In this document: positions 36,228 through 50,352 of the stretch, piece after piece
How the letters are laid out: each line of letters opens with the position of its first letter
Position numbering within the stretch: position 1 is the first letter of the stretch
Source of the DNA: Oscheius tipulae
Lineage: Eukaryota; Nematoda; Chromadorea; Rhabditida; Rhabditidae
NCBI GenBank assembly: GCA_037178975.1
Contig: JASJZH010000003.1
Location: 4,588,001-4,652,000, forward strand
Direction: 5' to 3'
DNA: 64,000 nucleotides
The notes under the pieces: model-generated
What the model was told of the DNA's origin: nothing
Seen by the model: only the letters and a program-made list of their open reading frames with translations
The model's database searches: none
Program-made: the position numbers and the translations under genes

Positions 36228-36440
36228 ATGGCTCATCCCGACAAACCGGTCGTATTTATCAACACGCCAAGAGGATCTTTTTTGACGAGACATTTCACGG
36301 AGCCGGAAATACATTCCGAGAAATCGTACGATCCCGAATATCATCCTGTTACCATTGAAAGAAGAAGAACTGACCGTCGGGGTGAGACCGTGCATGGCAT
36401 TGTCAACGACAACGCTGGCCAATTGGCTGATGAACTGTAA
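36228..36440 (+). CDS. Possible 70-residue protein, divergent from the GST gene
   Basis: Single open frame starting 'MAHPDKPVVFINTPRG' and ending 'VNDNAGQLADEL', polar and free of low complexity. It begins 84 bp from the GST start on the opposite strand. The minus strand of the same segment is also open ('FISQLASVVVDNAMHGL'), so either reading, or neither, may be real. Confidence 0.35.
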   Translation: MAHPDKPVVFINTPRGSFLTRHFTEPEIHSEKSYDPEYHPVTIERRRTDRRGETVHGIVNDNAGQLADEL

Positions 36441-38560
36441 ACAAAGAGCCGGGGACGTACTGCAGTTGCCAGGGCCCATTTTGTTGCTCTAAAGCTAAGC
36501 ATTTGAGGAAAAAAGGAAAGGAGAAAAAGTTGAAGAAAGATCAAAGACAAGGGAAGCGAACGCAAGAGACTCTGCAGGTTGAGACGATACTATATAAACG
36601 GAAGTAAGCGGAAGAACAGCTGTTCGAAACTATGATCACAAATGTGAGAGAATGACTTCAAGCGCTGGAGCAGATCGTGCTGTGCGTGAGATGGTGTGAG
36701 GCTCACACCTCCTCCGTCTTTGGCGCGGAGGATTAATTTTATCAAAACGGCTCCGGATGAAACTGTTTCAGGGAGAGATGGATATCAAAAGAGCAGCCAC
36801 AGTGAGGGCTAACCGACATGAAAGTGCTTCCGACAGCAGGCGGGAATCGTACGTGTGTGGTCTTCCGTTTATACGGACGGCACGGCGGAACTAGTCGGCG
36901 CGGGCCGGACAAGACGCAATCCATGCCACGGAAGCGTCATTTCTAAACCGAGGAACAGAAAAAAAAGAAAAACAGAAAAAAGAGACATGCCAAGGTGGTG
37001 TTTGTGCTTCACGGAAGGACAGTGAGCCACACTACTGACCAAAGGGTTGTGACTTCGCAAAAAAACGACAAAAGAAAACAACAGAGTTTCTTGTTTCAGA
37101 TCTCTGAAAAGGAAAATATGCTTTATAGAGTGGGTTAAAGGAGGGGGCATATTCCGCATTCTTTTGAGCAAATATGCTTACCTTTTAGGGTATTACCGCT
37201 AACTTGCTCTATGACTTTACAACCTTGGTCAAAGAGCGCCATCGTTTGCTCTCACCACCTCTCAATGCCAGTTTGTTGCAAAAGACCTCACGCGGGAATC
37301 TTGCCTCAAGCATGAAAGATCATCCGACTTTTTCTTTGCTCTGCTCACAGAAAACGTTTCTTCCGAGGCGGCGCCGGTAATCCGTCAGCTTTGCATCTGC
37401 CTACAGGGGAGAATCCTATTAGAAAGATTCTAGTCGGCTTGCATTAGAGAGAGCAAGTCAAAGAAGCAATAATAACTAGACGAGCAGATAAAGTTACTGC
37501 GAGAGGCAGCGACTACTGGATGACCGATTGGTGGCCAGAAAAGCTAACAAAAAGGCTGGAACGATGAAACACAAAACTCGGAACAACTATAGTCGCTTTA
37601 GAGAAAGACAGAAATAGAGTTCTATTGAACTCGGAATTCTAATTACAGCATACATCTGGCTTCAAAATGACAGTCAAAAGAGGGGTTCAGTCAAACCAGA
37701 CGGATGCTTTTTGCAGTCTATTGGGGTGGGTTTCAAGTGAGAGGGAGAAGAACTGTGGTCCGAGGGCAAGTTCTGTGAAGAGACATTGTAGAGCGGGGAG
37801 ATTAGCATGAGCCCCGAGGCGATAGTCCGTGTCTGTTCGGCGGCGCCTCTTACATCTCTGAGGCGAGAGCAAGCAAGCAGAGGACACCGTGTCGCAAGAG
37901 AAAACAGCCGTTCTGTTTCTTGTTCCCTAGATAGTTTTCTTACAACTGTTCAGAGTTCAATAGGCATTCTGTAGGACTGTAATGTAGTTACCGACAGAGT
38001 GTATAAGGTCACTTTAATGTCTTTGAGACAGGTCATGCCCAATAAAGAGCCATTGGTGCCGAATCTGGAAAACGTAAAGTAAAAAGCAGAACTTTTGAAG
38101 CCGAGTGCAAACACCAAAAACTATGTTAGTTCAGTTTCTCCAGAGGTGAACGTTTCCGTACGGGGCCCACGATTGAAGTGGACACGGCGAACTACTACGT
38201 GTGTGAGCAAAGAAACAGCAGTGGACTGAACCACGATCTGTTTTTACATTCCGACTTGTTTTTCCAGAGCTCTTTTGGAATAGTAAGACAGCGCGTGCGT
38301 TCCGTACAGTACATCAAATGGTTCTCATGAACTAGGACAAGCCCGATCTTTACAAAATGTCAACAATATGCTTGTTAATTTTAAGTAAAGGAAGATCTCA
38401 ATCTAAGCAGAGTGGATTGCCGACATAACTAGTAAATTAGAGTTGCAGTTTGTCGTGAAGCTAGTCTCCCTCCTCTGTAGCCGCCTCATCCGTCTCTCTA
38501 CTTTAAAAAGTCACGAATTCAGATAGACTTCTTTGCCTCTTCGGACTGACAAGTCTTCCA
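36441..38560. other. Gene-poor stretch
   Basis: About 2.1 kb with no supported coding region on either strand. Open frames are short, with many stops and no paired splice sites. No tandem repeat or terminal inverted repeat was evident by eye. Confidence 0.4.
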
Positions 38561-38699
38561 GAGCTCTCAACGTAGAGCTGACGCTCCGGTCAGATCCTGA
38601 AAGAACCTGTCAACCTCTATCCTAACTTTACGATTAACAAACGTTACCTTTCCTTGTTTCAAAAGTTTGGTATAAAAGGCGGACAAAACTGATTGGAAT

Positions 38700-39240
38700 T
38701 CATTTGGATTGCAGTCTCTGGAGAACGGCTCTTGCTCTTCTGGCCAGGCTTCTGCTGCCGACGTTGATGGCTCTGCCGCTACTGGCTGGCTGCTTCGGCA
38801 AGAAGAAGGATAACAAGTTTTGCAACAAGAGCAAGCTACCGCCATCGTCTCCTGCACCCAAGGCCAGCATCAAGCAGCATGTAGCCAAGCCTGAAAAGGA
38901 AGCAAAAGAGAAGAACGAGGCTGAGGTCAAGTAAGAAGGCGAAGAGAAGAAGGAGCTCTTGATGAAGAAAGAAGAAAAGGCCGAAGTGAAGAAGGTCGAA
39001 ATCGAACAAAGAAGACAAGAGGTACGAGAAAAAGAGCAAGAGCAAGAAAGAGGGCATGAGCCAGAAATCAAGCAAGTCGAAGAAGACCGAGGACAAGAAG
39101 GAAGGCGATAAGGAAACCCGCAAGAAGGACGCCTCGCTGGCTGGAGAAGAGAAAAAGGATCGATTGCCCTCAGTTCATACACTTCGACACTCCTAGCTTT
39201 ATCCAGAGCGACGTCGCCAGACGGCTGGTCTTGGTAACTC
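38700..39240 (+). pseudogene. Broken Lys/Glu-rich reading frame
   Basis: The plus strand is extremely purine-rich. One frame starts with a hydrophobic, Leu-rich segment ('LLLPTLMALPLLAGCFGKKK') and continues Lys/Glu-rich to an in-frame TAA at 38933. The charged character then goes on in the same and later in another frame ('KKSKSKKEGMSQKSSKSKK') to about 39180. Either a degraded gene, or a gene whose short introns I cannot place (a GTAAGA donor coincides with the TAA). On the minus strand, 38690-38520 also contains exon-like pieces. Not resolved. Confidence 0.35.
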
Positions 39241-39915
39241 TTCATCTGAATTTCTGGCGCGCTTTTACGAAGAGGAATTATTACCCACATCTTCTTTGTT
39301 CTTTTTGATATCTGACAACACACACAATACCAGTCTTCTGTTCACTTTGTTACGTCTTCCTGCCTTTGCTCGCTCTCGGCTAGACTAGAACCCAAATTAT
39401 TTTGGGGATTTTCTTCTTAATGGTAGTCAACCTTAATTGTCTCTACTTATTAACTTTCATGGTTCTAAAGACTGACTAGCTGTTTCTCAGTGAACCAATG
39501 AGCCAATGAACCAAGAACGCAGTTCCATTGTCAGCTCATTTAATGCCTATGTTCAAAAGTTTAAGACAACCGCCAAAAAGCCGCATTATCGTGATGGGAC
39601 CCGGGGAGCAGAGTCCCGTCACGAAACTACTGTCGGGCGGCCTCAACATTCCGGGCTCTGCAGAATCTTACTTTCCACAAATTTTCCTTGACTGTTTGGC
39701 TTTCTCCAGTTAATTTTTACCTTTAGCTTTGTATGTAATTTGTGAATTTTCACAAAGGAGAACGTTTCGCATCGACAGAACGCGAAAACTTGCGTTGAAA
39801 ACGGCGTAAGAAAGCATACGCAATTTAAAAATTGTTAAACATGTGTTTCTAAAAACTTACGCTTCCTCTTATTCGACAATTTTTCAAAAATTTTAGTTTA
39901 AGGGTACAAACTAAG

Positions 39916-41795
<1,880 letters not shown>

Positions 41796-42082
41796 ACGTC
41801 CTAGTTTTTTGTTTTTGGTTGACTGAAGTAGATAAATTTAATGTATAGCACTGTTAATAGTAAGATGTCCTTTTCAAGCCGTGTTATACGACTATCTGTT
41901 AAGATTGTTAGGCTCTTTTCTCCTCCGCACAAAATTCTGGAAAAAAACGATAAAAATTTACAACCACGAACTGTTCGAATTAAACTGTGTCAGCGATCTT
42001 CTTGCAGCAGACGGGCGGTTGTGATCCGTGTTTTTTTCCTTCTAGTTCACCCTTCTCGCTGTCTATTGTTGATTTTTGCAGG

Positions 42083-44975
42083 ATGAGCGGATCTTTGAAA
42101 AAGAATAAGAAGAAAGCAAGTCCTTGTGCCGGAGGAGGGTCGTCGAAGTTCACCGAAGGGTTTGACTACAGCAAACTCATTCCGGAAGGTTTGGATCCGA
42201 GAACTAAACAAGTGATCGAGGTTACATTGCACTTCAGTTCTTCAACTTTTCTTTTCAGAGATTTTTCCGCAATGAAGATCTTGCACCGGAAGAAAAGGGC
42301 GAGGCAATGGATAAGTTCGTTGAGGCTATCAGAAACGAGTACAAAGAAGTTGAACGTCAAGAACAGGAAGCCGCTGCTGCAAACGAGGCTCCAGCCAGGC
42401 AGAGAACACCTCCATCACCAGTCTATGGGCCCAGTGATCAGGGCTATTTCCAAGATAGGGAACGAATCAATGTTGGATGGAAGGCAAGGGGCACTGATTG
42501 TAGTGCTGAAGTTGATACGTTAGATTACCTAGTGTTATTAGTGTAAAATGAACAAATTCAGAGCAATCGCCCCTTTCTGTCAGCGTTTGGGAGAGCAGAT
42601 GTACAATTTTGTTAGCTACCCTATTGGAGGAATGGCTCGAAACTATTGGGATATTACGAGGTGAGTTTTTTCTCTATTGATTCATTTGCCTACTTTTAGG
42701 GATGATAATGGCCATTATAATCCACCTCCGCTGGGGTTGCCAGATGTCCAGCTGCAGAATCACCTCTGGGAAACATACGTTCATGGCCATATCTCGCACT
42801 GGATTGACTGCGACTCTGACCAAGCCGATTTCGCCAAATGCTCCGCCGAAGAATTAGTCAAAGAGTTGAACTATGCTGTCTACTTAGGAATCCGTAGCGT
42901 TTCCATTACTTTTCGTCGAATGGAAAACCCAAAGTTGGCCGAAGTTATCAATAAATGGCTTTGGACGCGGCAGTGTCATACAGCGTAAGTTTTCCTTTTC
43001 TCTGACACTCATTTTTCAACTCAGAATTTGGATCTTTCTTCCGAGTGCCTTCGATTATTTCGAAGAACAAGCAGAGGAAAAAGAAATCTGGGAAGTCTGG
43101 GCTGATTTCCGAAGCCAGTGTTCTAATTTTGGAAGTCATCGGCTTAATGGTCATTCACCCTTTATCAAAAAGTATTACATTTCAGTTGGCCTCTATCTGT
43201 TCGATGACCTAGATAGTGAGTTTATGGATGAACGTAAGATTGATCGCTGGCTAGCTGAGCCTCTGGGCGCATTTTGCATTGACTCTAATGCTTTCATGAA
43301 AGGGCGTCCGGCCAATTTGCCCCGTACTCACCAAGACCTTCTTCGTAGACTTTGGACTACAGACACGTTGCGGGTTCTTGTTCATGGCTCCCCTTTTGGA
43401 GAGACCGAAGATTCTCTGAAACTGCAATACGCTAATGTCAGTTGGTTCGTAATATTAACCATACTCGATTCCAGTCTATTCGACTTATACTGAGAGACAG
43501 TGCCCGGAATCAGCCTCATGTTCCTGCCAACCTACAAGACATCAACTACTTTGATGTTCTACAGACGCCCCTGCAGCCTCTAGCTGACAATCTCGATTCT
43601 GGTGTCTACAACACATTCGAACAGGATAATGTCAAGTACCAATCCTATCAGAAAGCCATCTTTGCCTGTCTGGTGGATTTGTGTGATGGACGCAAGAAGC
43701 TGGAAACGCTGGTTTTGTACGTTTTGGGAGCTGGAAGAGGTCCACTTATGACTGCTGCCATCAAAGCCGAAGCACAGTTTAACGAAAGGTATCGCGGCCG
43801 GCAGAATCGACTGAAGATGAAGCTTTATGTGGTCGAAAAGAATCCGAATGCGCTCGTGACACTTAGATTCGTCAACAGCACCTCGTAAGTTTTGCTATCA
43901 TTTTGTTTTTCATTCAACAAAATGATTACAATAGCAATTTGCAGATGGAAAGGACGTGTAACTGTGATAGAGGGTGATATGCGCAAACTCAATGAGAACA
44001 AGGAGTTTCTTGCTTGTCCGAAGCCAGATATCATCGTCTCCGAACTTCTCGGCTCCTTCGGCGACAATGAGGTATGTCAGATCCGTTCTTTCCCAAAACA
44101 ATTACAGCTGTCTCCCGAGTGTCTAGATGGAATAACATTCTTCCTCAAACCGACGACAATCAGCATTCCTCAGTCCTATACCAGTTATGCTGCTCCTATT
44201 ATGTCGTGCCAGCTTCATCAGAACATTCGGTCGGCGACACGTAGTTATTACGTCAAAGGGGTTCCAGGAGTTGGAAGAGAACCCATTGTTCGTGAAAAAG
44301 ACGGTTCATACACTGTTACTCCCCAGTATGTCCTTCTGTTTATACTGACAAAACATTGATTCAGCACAAACACTGTTGATGCTAACATGGACCAGCTCTA
44401 CGTCGTTTATCTTCGTCATTACTGCCCTCTGGATGTTGCAAAGCCAGTTTTTCTGTTCAAACATCCAAACTTCGACAACAGCAGTAACGAGAGGGAAGCT
44501 AGGATTACTTTCGACAACTTCTACATGCCCTCGGAGGTGAGATTGTTATTCATTGCATGTTCTAGAGTTCATGCTGTACAAAAACCTGATTCTTTTCAGC
44601 TTATGGGTTTTGCTGGCTATTTTCAACTGCAGCTCTATGGCGATATCATGCTTTCAATCGAGCCTTCTACACACACCTTCAATATGTACAGTTGGTTCTC
44701 GGCTGTTCTTCCTCTTCGAGAGATGGAGCGTATTCATCCCGGTGACAAGGTTTGTCTCTTGAAGCTACACTAAAAACTCGGTCTTACAGGTGACCCTGGA
44801 TATTAAACGGAAAGTCGACGCTGGTGGTGTCTGGTACGAATGGTTTGTCGATATTGAGGTTTGTTTGAGTTTAGTTTCAACGCAATCAGGGTTTCAGAAT
44901 GTGAGAGGTGAAAAGCGGCAATCGGTGCTTCAAAATCCGAACGGTGTCAACAATTATTTGCGGTTCTTCGACTGA
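42083..44975 (+). CDS. prmt-5: Protein arginine methyltransferase 5
   Basis: Type II arginine methyltransferase (symmetric dimethylation of histones and Sm proteins). The TIM-barrel half has '[20 protein letters not shown]' and '[11 protein letters not shown]'. The Rossmann half carries the SAM motif '[20 protein letters not shown]', '[13 protein letters not shown]', and the double-Glu loop '[20 protein letters not shown]'. The barrel has '[13 protein letters not shown]' and '[19 protein letters not shown]'. The N-terminus is extended by about 120 Lys/Gln/Ala-rich residues before 'INVGWKARG', which is where my memory of the C. elegans protein resumes homology. About 11 exons. Followed 198 bp later by mrps-26. 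Confidence 0.95.
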
Positions 44976-45172
44976 TCGGTGGATTTCCATTGTTTCTTGA
45001 CATGTCTTGCCGCATTGGTTATTTCATTTTGTTTGTTATTTGTTGTTATTATTTTCCCAGTAAGGAATGAATTGTTGGGAGCACTTGTATCGACTTTGCC
45101 AAATGGTTCTTTGCCAAGGTTTGCTATCTATTCTTTCTGTCCAGAGCCGTTACATAAGACAGTTTCCAGTCA

Positions 45173-46032
45173 ATGACAGCAGCTGGTGTGAGTAGAATGC
45201 TTCAGAGCGAGACTGTCCTCATCCAATCTTTCCGTCTCATGGGTAGACGAGCCCCCAAACCAGGAAAACCGCCTATTCTGCCCCCATCCAAAAAGGTTCA
45301 TCTTTTTTCTTATGCATTCATGCCAATGTTTAGGTACTGTATCGAGTCATTCATGTGCCGTGGCAAAAGCCGGAAGATGTCAAGGAACTTCTTTGGAGAC
45401 GGGCCACTTACAACAACGCCGCGACTTCGCTTCGAGGCGTCTTCCAGAAGGAGCTGGAACATAAAGCTCAGGCCGGTCTCGGAATAGAAGCGATGAAAGA
45501 AGCAGAAGAGGCCGAACTGAACAGATTGATCGACGAAAATGAGCAGCTGAATGTGAAAAAGGCCGAAGAACGAGCTGAACGTGATAAAGAAGAGTGGAAG
45601 AAGACAAAACTTGAAATTCTGAAAGAGATTGAAGACTCGTTGCAGAAACAACGACTGGTGGCAGAAGAAGCCACACAAGAGGTAGATTTTGTGAAGATTT
45701 CCCGAAGATTCATCTTGTTGCATTTACGAGATCAACTTCAGGTGCGATCGGCCATCGAGCGAAGTGCCAATTTCGTGACAAAGGCGAATCTCGAGTCCAA
45801 AATCACAGAAGCCTTGGAACATCCGACTGTTTACGACTTTGCCATTGACAAACAGGGAAATAAGGTAGATCCTATTTGTCATATTCATCATGCTTCCTTT
45901 CAGTATTTCGATCCGGCTCCAGTCAAATATCAAGAGGGAATTCCTACTCGACAGAAGGGTCGTCTTTATGATCGAACTCTTGGCTCCCCGGAACTCTTGG
46001 CCTCTCAAAAAGCCACTCAACGTGTCGTCTGA
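45173..46032 (+). CDS. mrps-26: Mitochondrial ribosomal protein S26
   Basis: Small-subunit mitoribosomal protein. The ATG follows 'TTTCCAGTCA', an acceptor for trans-splicing. The N-terminal segment is basic ('RRAPKPGKPPILPPSKK'), followed by 'YRVIHVPWQKPEDVKELLWR' and a long charged coiled coil ('KKAEERAERDKEEWKKTK'). The C-terminus has the family pattern 'ANLESKITEALEHPTVYDF' plus 'AIDKQGNKYFDP'. Three or four exons; the stretch 45682-45740 could be either coding or an intron, as both keep the frame. Third gene of the plus-strand run. Confidence 0.82.
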
Positions 46033-46224
46033 TCGGTCCCTACCTGATAAGTCACCCCTTACCGAAATCGATTGTTTTGCACCCGGGTCTGTATCAGGCG
46101 GACTTTTATCGCGTCTAAATATTAGGTCTTTCTCCTTGTTGATTTATTCAGTAAATATTGTTATTCACTTCTCTTCTTTTCTGCGAGAGTTTCCCAGCTC
46201 GAACGGATACTAATTTTGCAGTTT

Positions 46225-47470
46225 ATGCAATCGTATTTGGCGGAAGTTGGGGAAATCGTAAGGGCGCAAAGACGCGACGACGAAGAGCTTGAAATCTTGC
46301 AGGAGCGACTCTCCAAGGTTCTTTTTTATAAACAAAACAGTTTGAGTTTCTTACTACTTGTTTTTAGGTAATCAAGGAACTAGCTGGACAGAGAGTTTGG
46401 CTCCGAGTTTTTCCCCAGCTACAACTTGTGTCCAAGCTAATCTACTATTCTTGTACACTTCTCGCCGGTTCGGAAATCCCATTCAACATTTTACGAACTA
46501 TTTTAGGTGTCCAGACTCTGGGAGAAGAATACGTCCATCTGTTTGAGAGCATCGCATCTTCTAGAGCCGTTCCTGCTTGGTCATCCCGTTTCATCTTTGT
46601 TCTTCTTCATTCTTTAGCTCCTGTTTTAGCACAATACTCTATTCAGGTGAGAAGTTAACATTCGGTTGCCAACGTTAATTATAGAAGGCGGAACGTCATC
46701 TCCGGCACCCTTCGACCGATTCTTTCCTGGGAATCCCGCTGCAAAACAACACCAAAGCAAGGAATAGTCTAATTTCGCTGGTTAACTGGATTAAATCTAC
46801 TGGAGTTCCCCAACTCCGACGTCTTCATCTGGCCCTTTTCTACATTTTCGGAGTATACTACAGCATCAGTCGTCGAGTTGCCGGAATTCGTTTTTTATCC
46901 CTCAGTCCCCAGACGGATATTGCGGTAGGACTTTTGAAAATCATCTGCTTATCTATGTCTACTTTAGGCTCTCAAAGTTTATCGAGTTCTGGGCTACTTG
47001 ACATTAGCACAGACCACTTTTTCCGTACTGTTATTTGCCGCTTCCACCCTTGACGAGGAAGCGAAACGTGCTAAATCAGGGAAAACAAAAAGATCGGAAG
47101 AAAGAAGTGGAGAAAAGGCTGTCATCTCTCACCCTTGGTTCCGTTGTTCCGTCTGTCTCGAAGGCGTCAATCCCTCTGCTGCTCCCTGTGGACATCTTTT
47201 CTGCTGGAATTGTATTCAGGTTTGTCTTTTCTGTCGAGACTAGCTCAATTTGAATGCGCGCCAACACGAGAGTCCCGCCACGAGTACTACCGTACCTCGG
47301 GCGGACACTCGTTTGCTTCTATTTGATTGTGTCACGCAAAAGACAAAATTTTCTAAGAGCCCAAAATTTCTATTCAGGAGCACGCTTTGACAAGCAACTT
47401 CGAGCCGAAATGTCCGCAATGTCGTGTAGTCTACGAGCCATCTGTTATCGTCCCTCTGCTCAACTTATAA
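46225..47470 (+). CDS. prx-10: Peroxisomal RING E3 ligase PEX10
   Basis: PEX10 is a membrane RING ubiquitin ligase of the peroxisomal matrix-import machinery. The ATG follows 'TTTTGCAGTTT'. The N-terminal half is hydrophobic with several membrane helices ('[20 protein letters not shown]', '[18 protein letters not shown]'). The C-terminal C3HC4 RING reads '[20 protein letters not shown]' then 'CWNCIQ' and '[12 protein letters not shown]'. The last exon begins at 47378 and ends at 47470; it contains the final two zinc ligands and overlaps the wars-2 frame. The last intron (47221-47377) is longer than its neighbours. Fourth gene of the run. Confidence 0.9.
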
Positions 47471-48743
47471 AGATATCACGTCATCTCACCTCTTCGTCAA
47501 AAGATCTCTACTTTTCGGGTATCCAGCCAACTGGTGTTCCACATCTCGGCAATTATTTCGGCTTCATTGAACCTTGGCTCAATTTACAGAAGGTCTGTTC
47601 CTTTTTTGACTTATAAATCAATTTAGGAACTTCCTTCGACTACAGGAATGATTCTATCCGTCGTTGATCAACATGCCATTTCTCTTGGTCCTAGACCAGC
47701 TGGCGAGGTAGTAGCTTTCCTTGTTTCATTCATAAAGTCAAGTCAAGTACAGCTCCGATCCGACACGCATACCATGATAGCCGTCCTCTTGGCCTCTGGA
47801 GTATGTCCAGAACGAACCCTTCTCTTCCGCCAGAGCGATGTGCCACAAATTGCCCAACTCAACTGGATTCTTGGCTCTTTACAGACTGTCACCAAGCTGC
47901 AACGACTTCCTCAATACAAAGAGAAGTCATCAAAGTAGGCAACTGAATGTTTGAACAATAGGTTCGAGAATTGCAGATTTTCGAAAGGAGAAGTTCCTGT
48001 TGGACTGTTGACATATCCACTTCTTCAAGCTGCCGACGTGCTCATGTTCCGAGCTACACATGTCCCAGTTGGGGCAGACCAAAGTCAGCATATGAATCTA
48101 CTCACTGACTTGGCCTATCATTTCAACAAGAAGTTCAACGAAGATTACTTTCCTCTCCCGAAGCAGGTTGGTTCTTTTGTCTTAGTTTCATCACACTGTA
48201 TATGCAGGTTACACGCGAAGTCTCTGCGAGAGTGAAGAGTCTTCGCGACCCGATGAAAAAAATGAGCAAGTCGGATCCGAGTGAACGTTCTAGAATAACG
48301 GTAGCTTGTTTTGTAGTTTTGTTCCCCAATGTTCATTCTTCAGATAACAGAAAGTAAGACTTCGATTGAAGAGAAATGTCGAAAGGCTGTGAGTGACTCT
48401 GAGCCTTTGGTCACTTACGAGCCAGACAGACGTCCAGCAGTCAGTAACCTTGTCGATCTCTACTGCGCTGTCACAGGAAAAGTCCCGTCAGAAATTATCG
48501 CGAATGAATGGAATACCATGCAGCTAAAGATGAATCTGGCCGAAGCCATCGATGAAAAATTGGCAGGGATTAGGCAGAGAGCGGAACATCTCCAAAGGGG
48601 ACAAGAGGTAACTATTGTCTCTAATTTGTGAAAAACACTTTGAGTTCCAGGTGGACGAGATTATTTTCGAAAGCGGAAAGAAGGCAAAACGGATAGCCGA
48701 GGAAAATATGGAGCAGATTCGTCGAATAGTTGGATTCAGTTAG
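47410..48743 (+). CDS. wars-2: Mitochondrial tryptophanyl-tRNA synthetase
   Basis: Class I synthetase charging mitochondrial tRNA-Trp. The catalytic signature is '[20 protein letters not shown]' (HIGH-like PHLGN) and '[14 protein letters not shown]' (KMSKS). '[17 protein letters not shown]' and '[20 protein letters not shown]' are also typical. The HIGH motif starts soon after 47490 and no later ATG can precede it, so the start must lie inside prx-10: either ATG 47410 in the prx-10 terminal exon, shifted in frame, or ATG 47254 in the prx-10 last intron, in frame with it. Both give Arg/Ser-rich, acid-poor leaders suited to mitochondrial targeting. Stop at 48743, 58 bp from the convergent reductase stop. 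Confidence 0.92.
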
Positions 48744-48801
48744 GTTCATATCATTGTTTTCGTTGTCAGAGCTTGTAATAAACCGTATTCATCGAAGAAA
48801 T

Positions 48802-49906
48802 TTATTCGGCCCACGTTTTCTGTGCCTTTGCTTGCAGCTCTCTGTTCTTTTGCTCGATTACGTAGTTCATAATGAAGGAGGGAGTGAACTTGGTCCCTTC
48901 CATTTGAATCTGATGACCAATGTATCCAGTCGTCTCCTTGACTAATCCAATACTCCTGATGGCTTGTTTCACGTATGTCTCCGGATTTGGACCAAAAAGG
49001 GACGGCGTTTCTATCTGAATCAGGTACGTTTTGAGGGTAGAAGACTTTTGGACCTTGCTCAGTTTTGTGGTGACTAGCATGGGACAAAGACACTGAATAG
49101 TGACTCCAGACGAGGCATACTCCTTCTGAAGAACTGACGTCAGCCACTGTACATATTTCTTGGATGCGGAGTAAAGAGCCCTGAGGTACTTTCACTTTGC
49201 GTCCCACGCACATCTCACCATTTTTGGAATTGCCAATGCGCTGCGGCAGAAGACACGTTGACGATAATTCCCGATTTTCGAGCTACCATTTGGGGAAGAA
49301 CGGACGCAGAGAGCTGAGATCAAAATGAATTATAATAGAGAAAAGACGACTGACCACAGTTGGAGGCAGCATATTAATAGACAACTGGTCGCCCAACTTG
49401 ATCGGAGCTCCGTCCATTTTGTGAAGAACCTCTGGGTAATCGGCGATTCCTCCGACATTATTGACCAAGATTCCAATTTGTTTCTGTTCCAGATAGTCCA
49501 CAAGAGGCTTGTAGTCTTGACTTGATCCTGTAGAGAAGTCGAATGAAAACGTTTCGACTTCCACATCTGGATAAATCTCCAGAATTTGTGTTTGAGTATT
49601 TTTCAATTTGAACTGTGTTTTGGAAATGAGAACGATGTTAAATCCTCTTCTCGCAAGTTCAAAGGCATACGCTCGCCCGATTCCGTCCGTTGCACCCGTC
49701 ACGACTGGAGATAGAGATTCTAATAAAACTGAAAAGAACTGACCAGCCCATTTGGCTCCGGCCTTCTTATGCAAATCCACAGGTCTCCAAATCAAATAAG
49801 GGAATAGAATATTGTAGATTGAGCAGAGAATATGATAAGAAACGTAGAGAATCAAAGCCACTCCTAATCCGATGAAAAAGGAGCCGACATCAAACGAAAA
49901 GGTCAT
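48802..49906 (-). CDS. Very-long-chain 3-oxoacyl-CoA reductase / 17-beta-HSD12-like
   Basis: ER short-chain dehydrogenase of the HSD17B12/LET-767 group, acting in fatty-acid elongation and possibly steroid metabolism. An N-terminal hydrophobic anchor ('FFIGLGVALILYVSYHILC') is followed by 'VVTGATDGIGRAYAFELARR' (TGxxxGIG cofactor site), 'GILVNNVGGIADYPE', the catalytic Ser region 'SGIIVNVSSAAAHW' and 'YSASK' (YxxxK). The C-terminus is 'ELQAKAQKTWAE'. The ATG at 49906 lies right behind 'GTTTCCAGA', a likely trans-splice site. Six exons. Confidence 0.92.
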
Positions 49907-50352
49907 TCTGGAAACTGATGGGAATGAGGAGGGACCAAGGAAAACAACGTGCAAAGTCTAATCGTTTGTCCACCGAAACGATGACAATTGAACACATTTT
50001 GATCAGAATCTATTCGAATTACGAGGGAAAAGGAGGAAGGGAACTGAGGCGTAATCAAGGAGCAGTTGCTATCTCCGGGATCGTGAGAAGGGCAGAGATC
50101 ACGTGAAAATTGTTTTGGAAACTAACTACACGTTTGGGTTGTTGATTATCGATGTCAGGGTCAAAAGAACGAGCGGAATGTGCAGAGCTGTCTAGTTTGA
50201 TTCACACATGTTCTGCCGCTTCAATGATCATTTATTCAAAAAAGTCAGTTCAATAGTCCCTCCGAGGAAAGGCTCATTAGCATATCAATCTGGGACTCTT
50301 CGATTAGATAAGAGACTGTTTTGAACTAGACGGCAGCACTGTATACGTCCTG
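49907..50352. promoter_or_regulatory. Divergent promoter, reductase / deacetylase
   Basis: About 450 bp between two divergently transcribed metabolic genes. A 65-codon open frame (49918-50106) has no other support. Nothing else recognised. Confidence 0.35.

Noticed and set aside
38700-39323. 207-codon minus-strand open frame rich in Ser/Phe/Cys
   Set aside because: It is the antisense of the purine-rich Lys/Glu-coding plus strand; low-complexity antisense frames stay open for compositional reasons.
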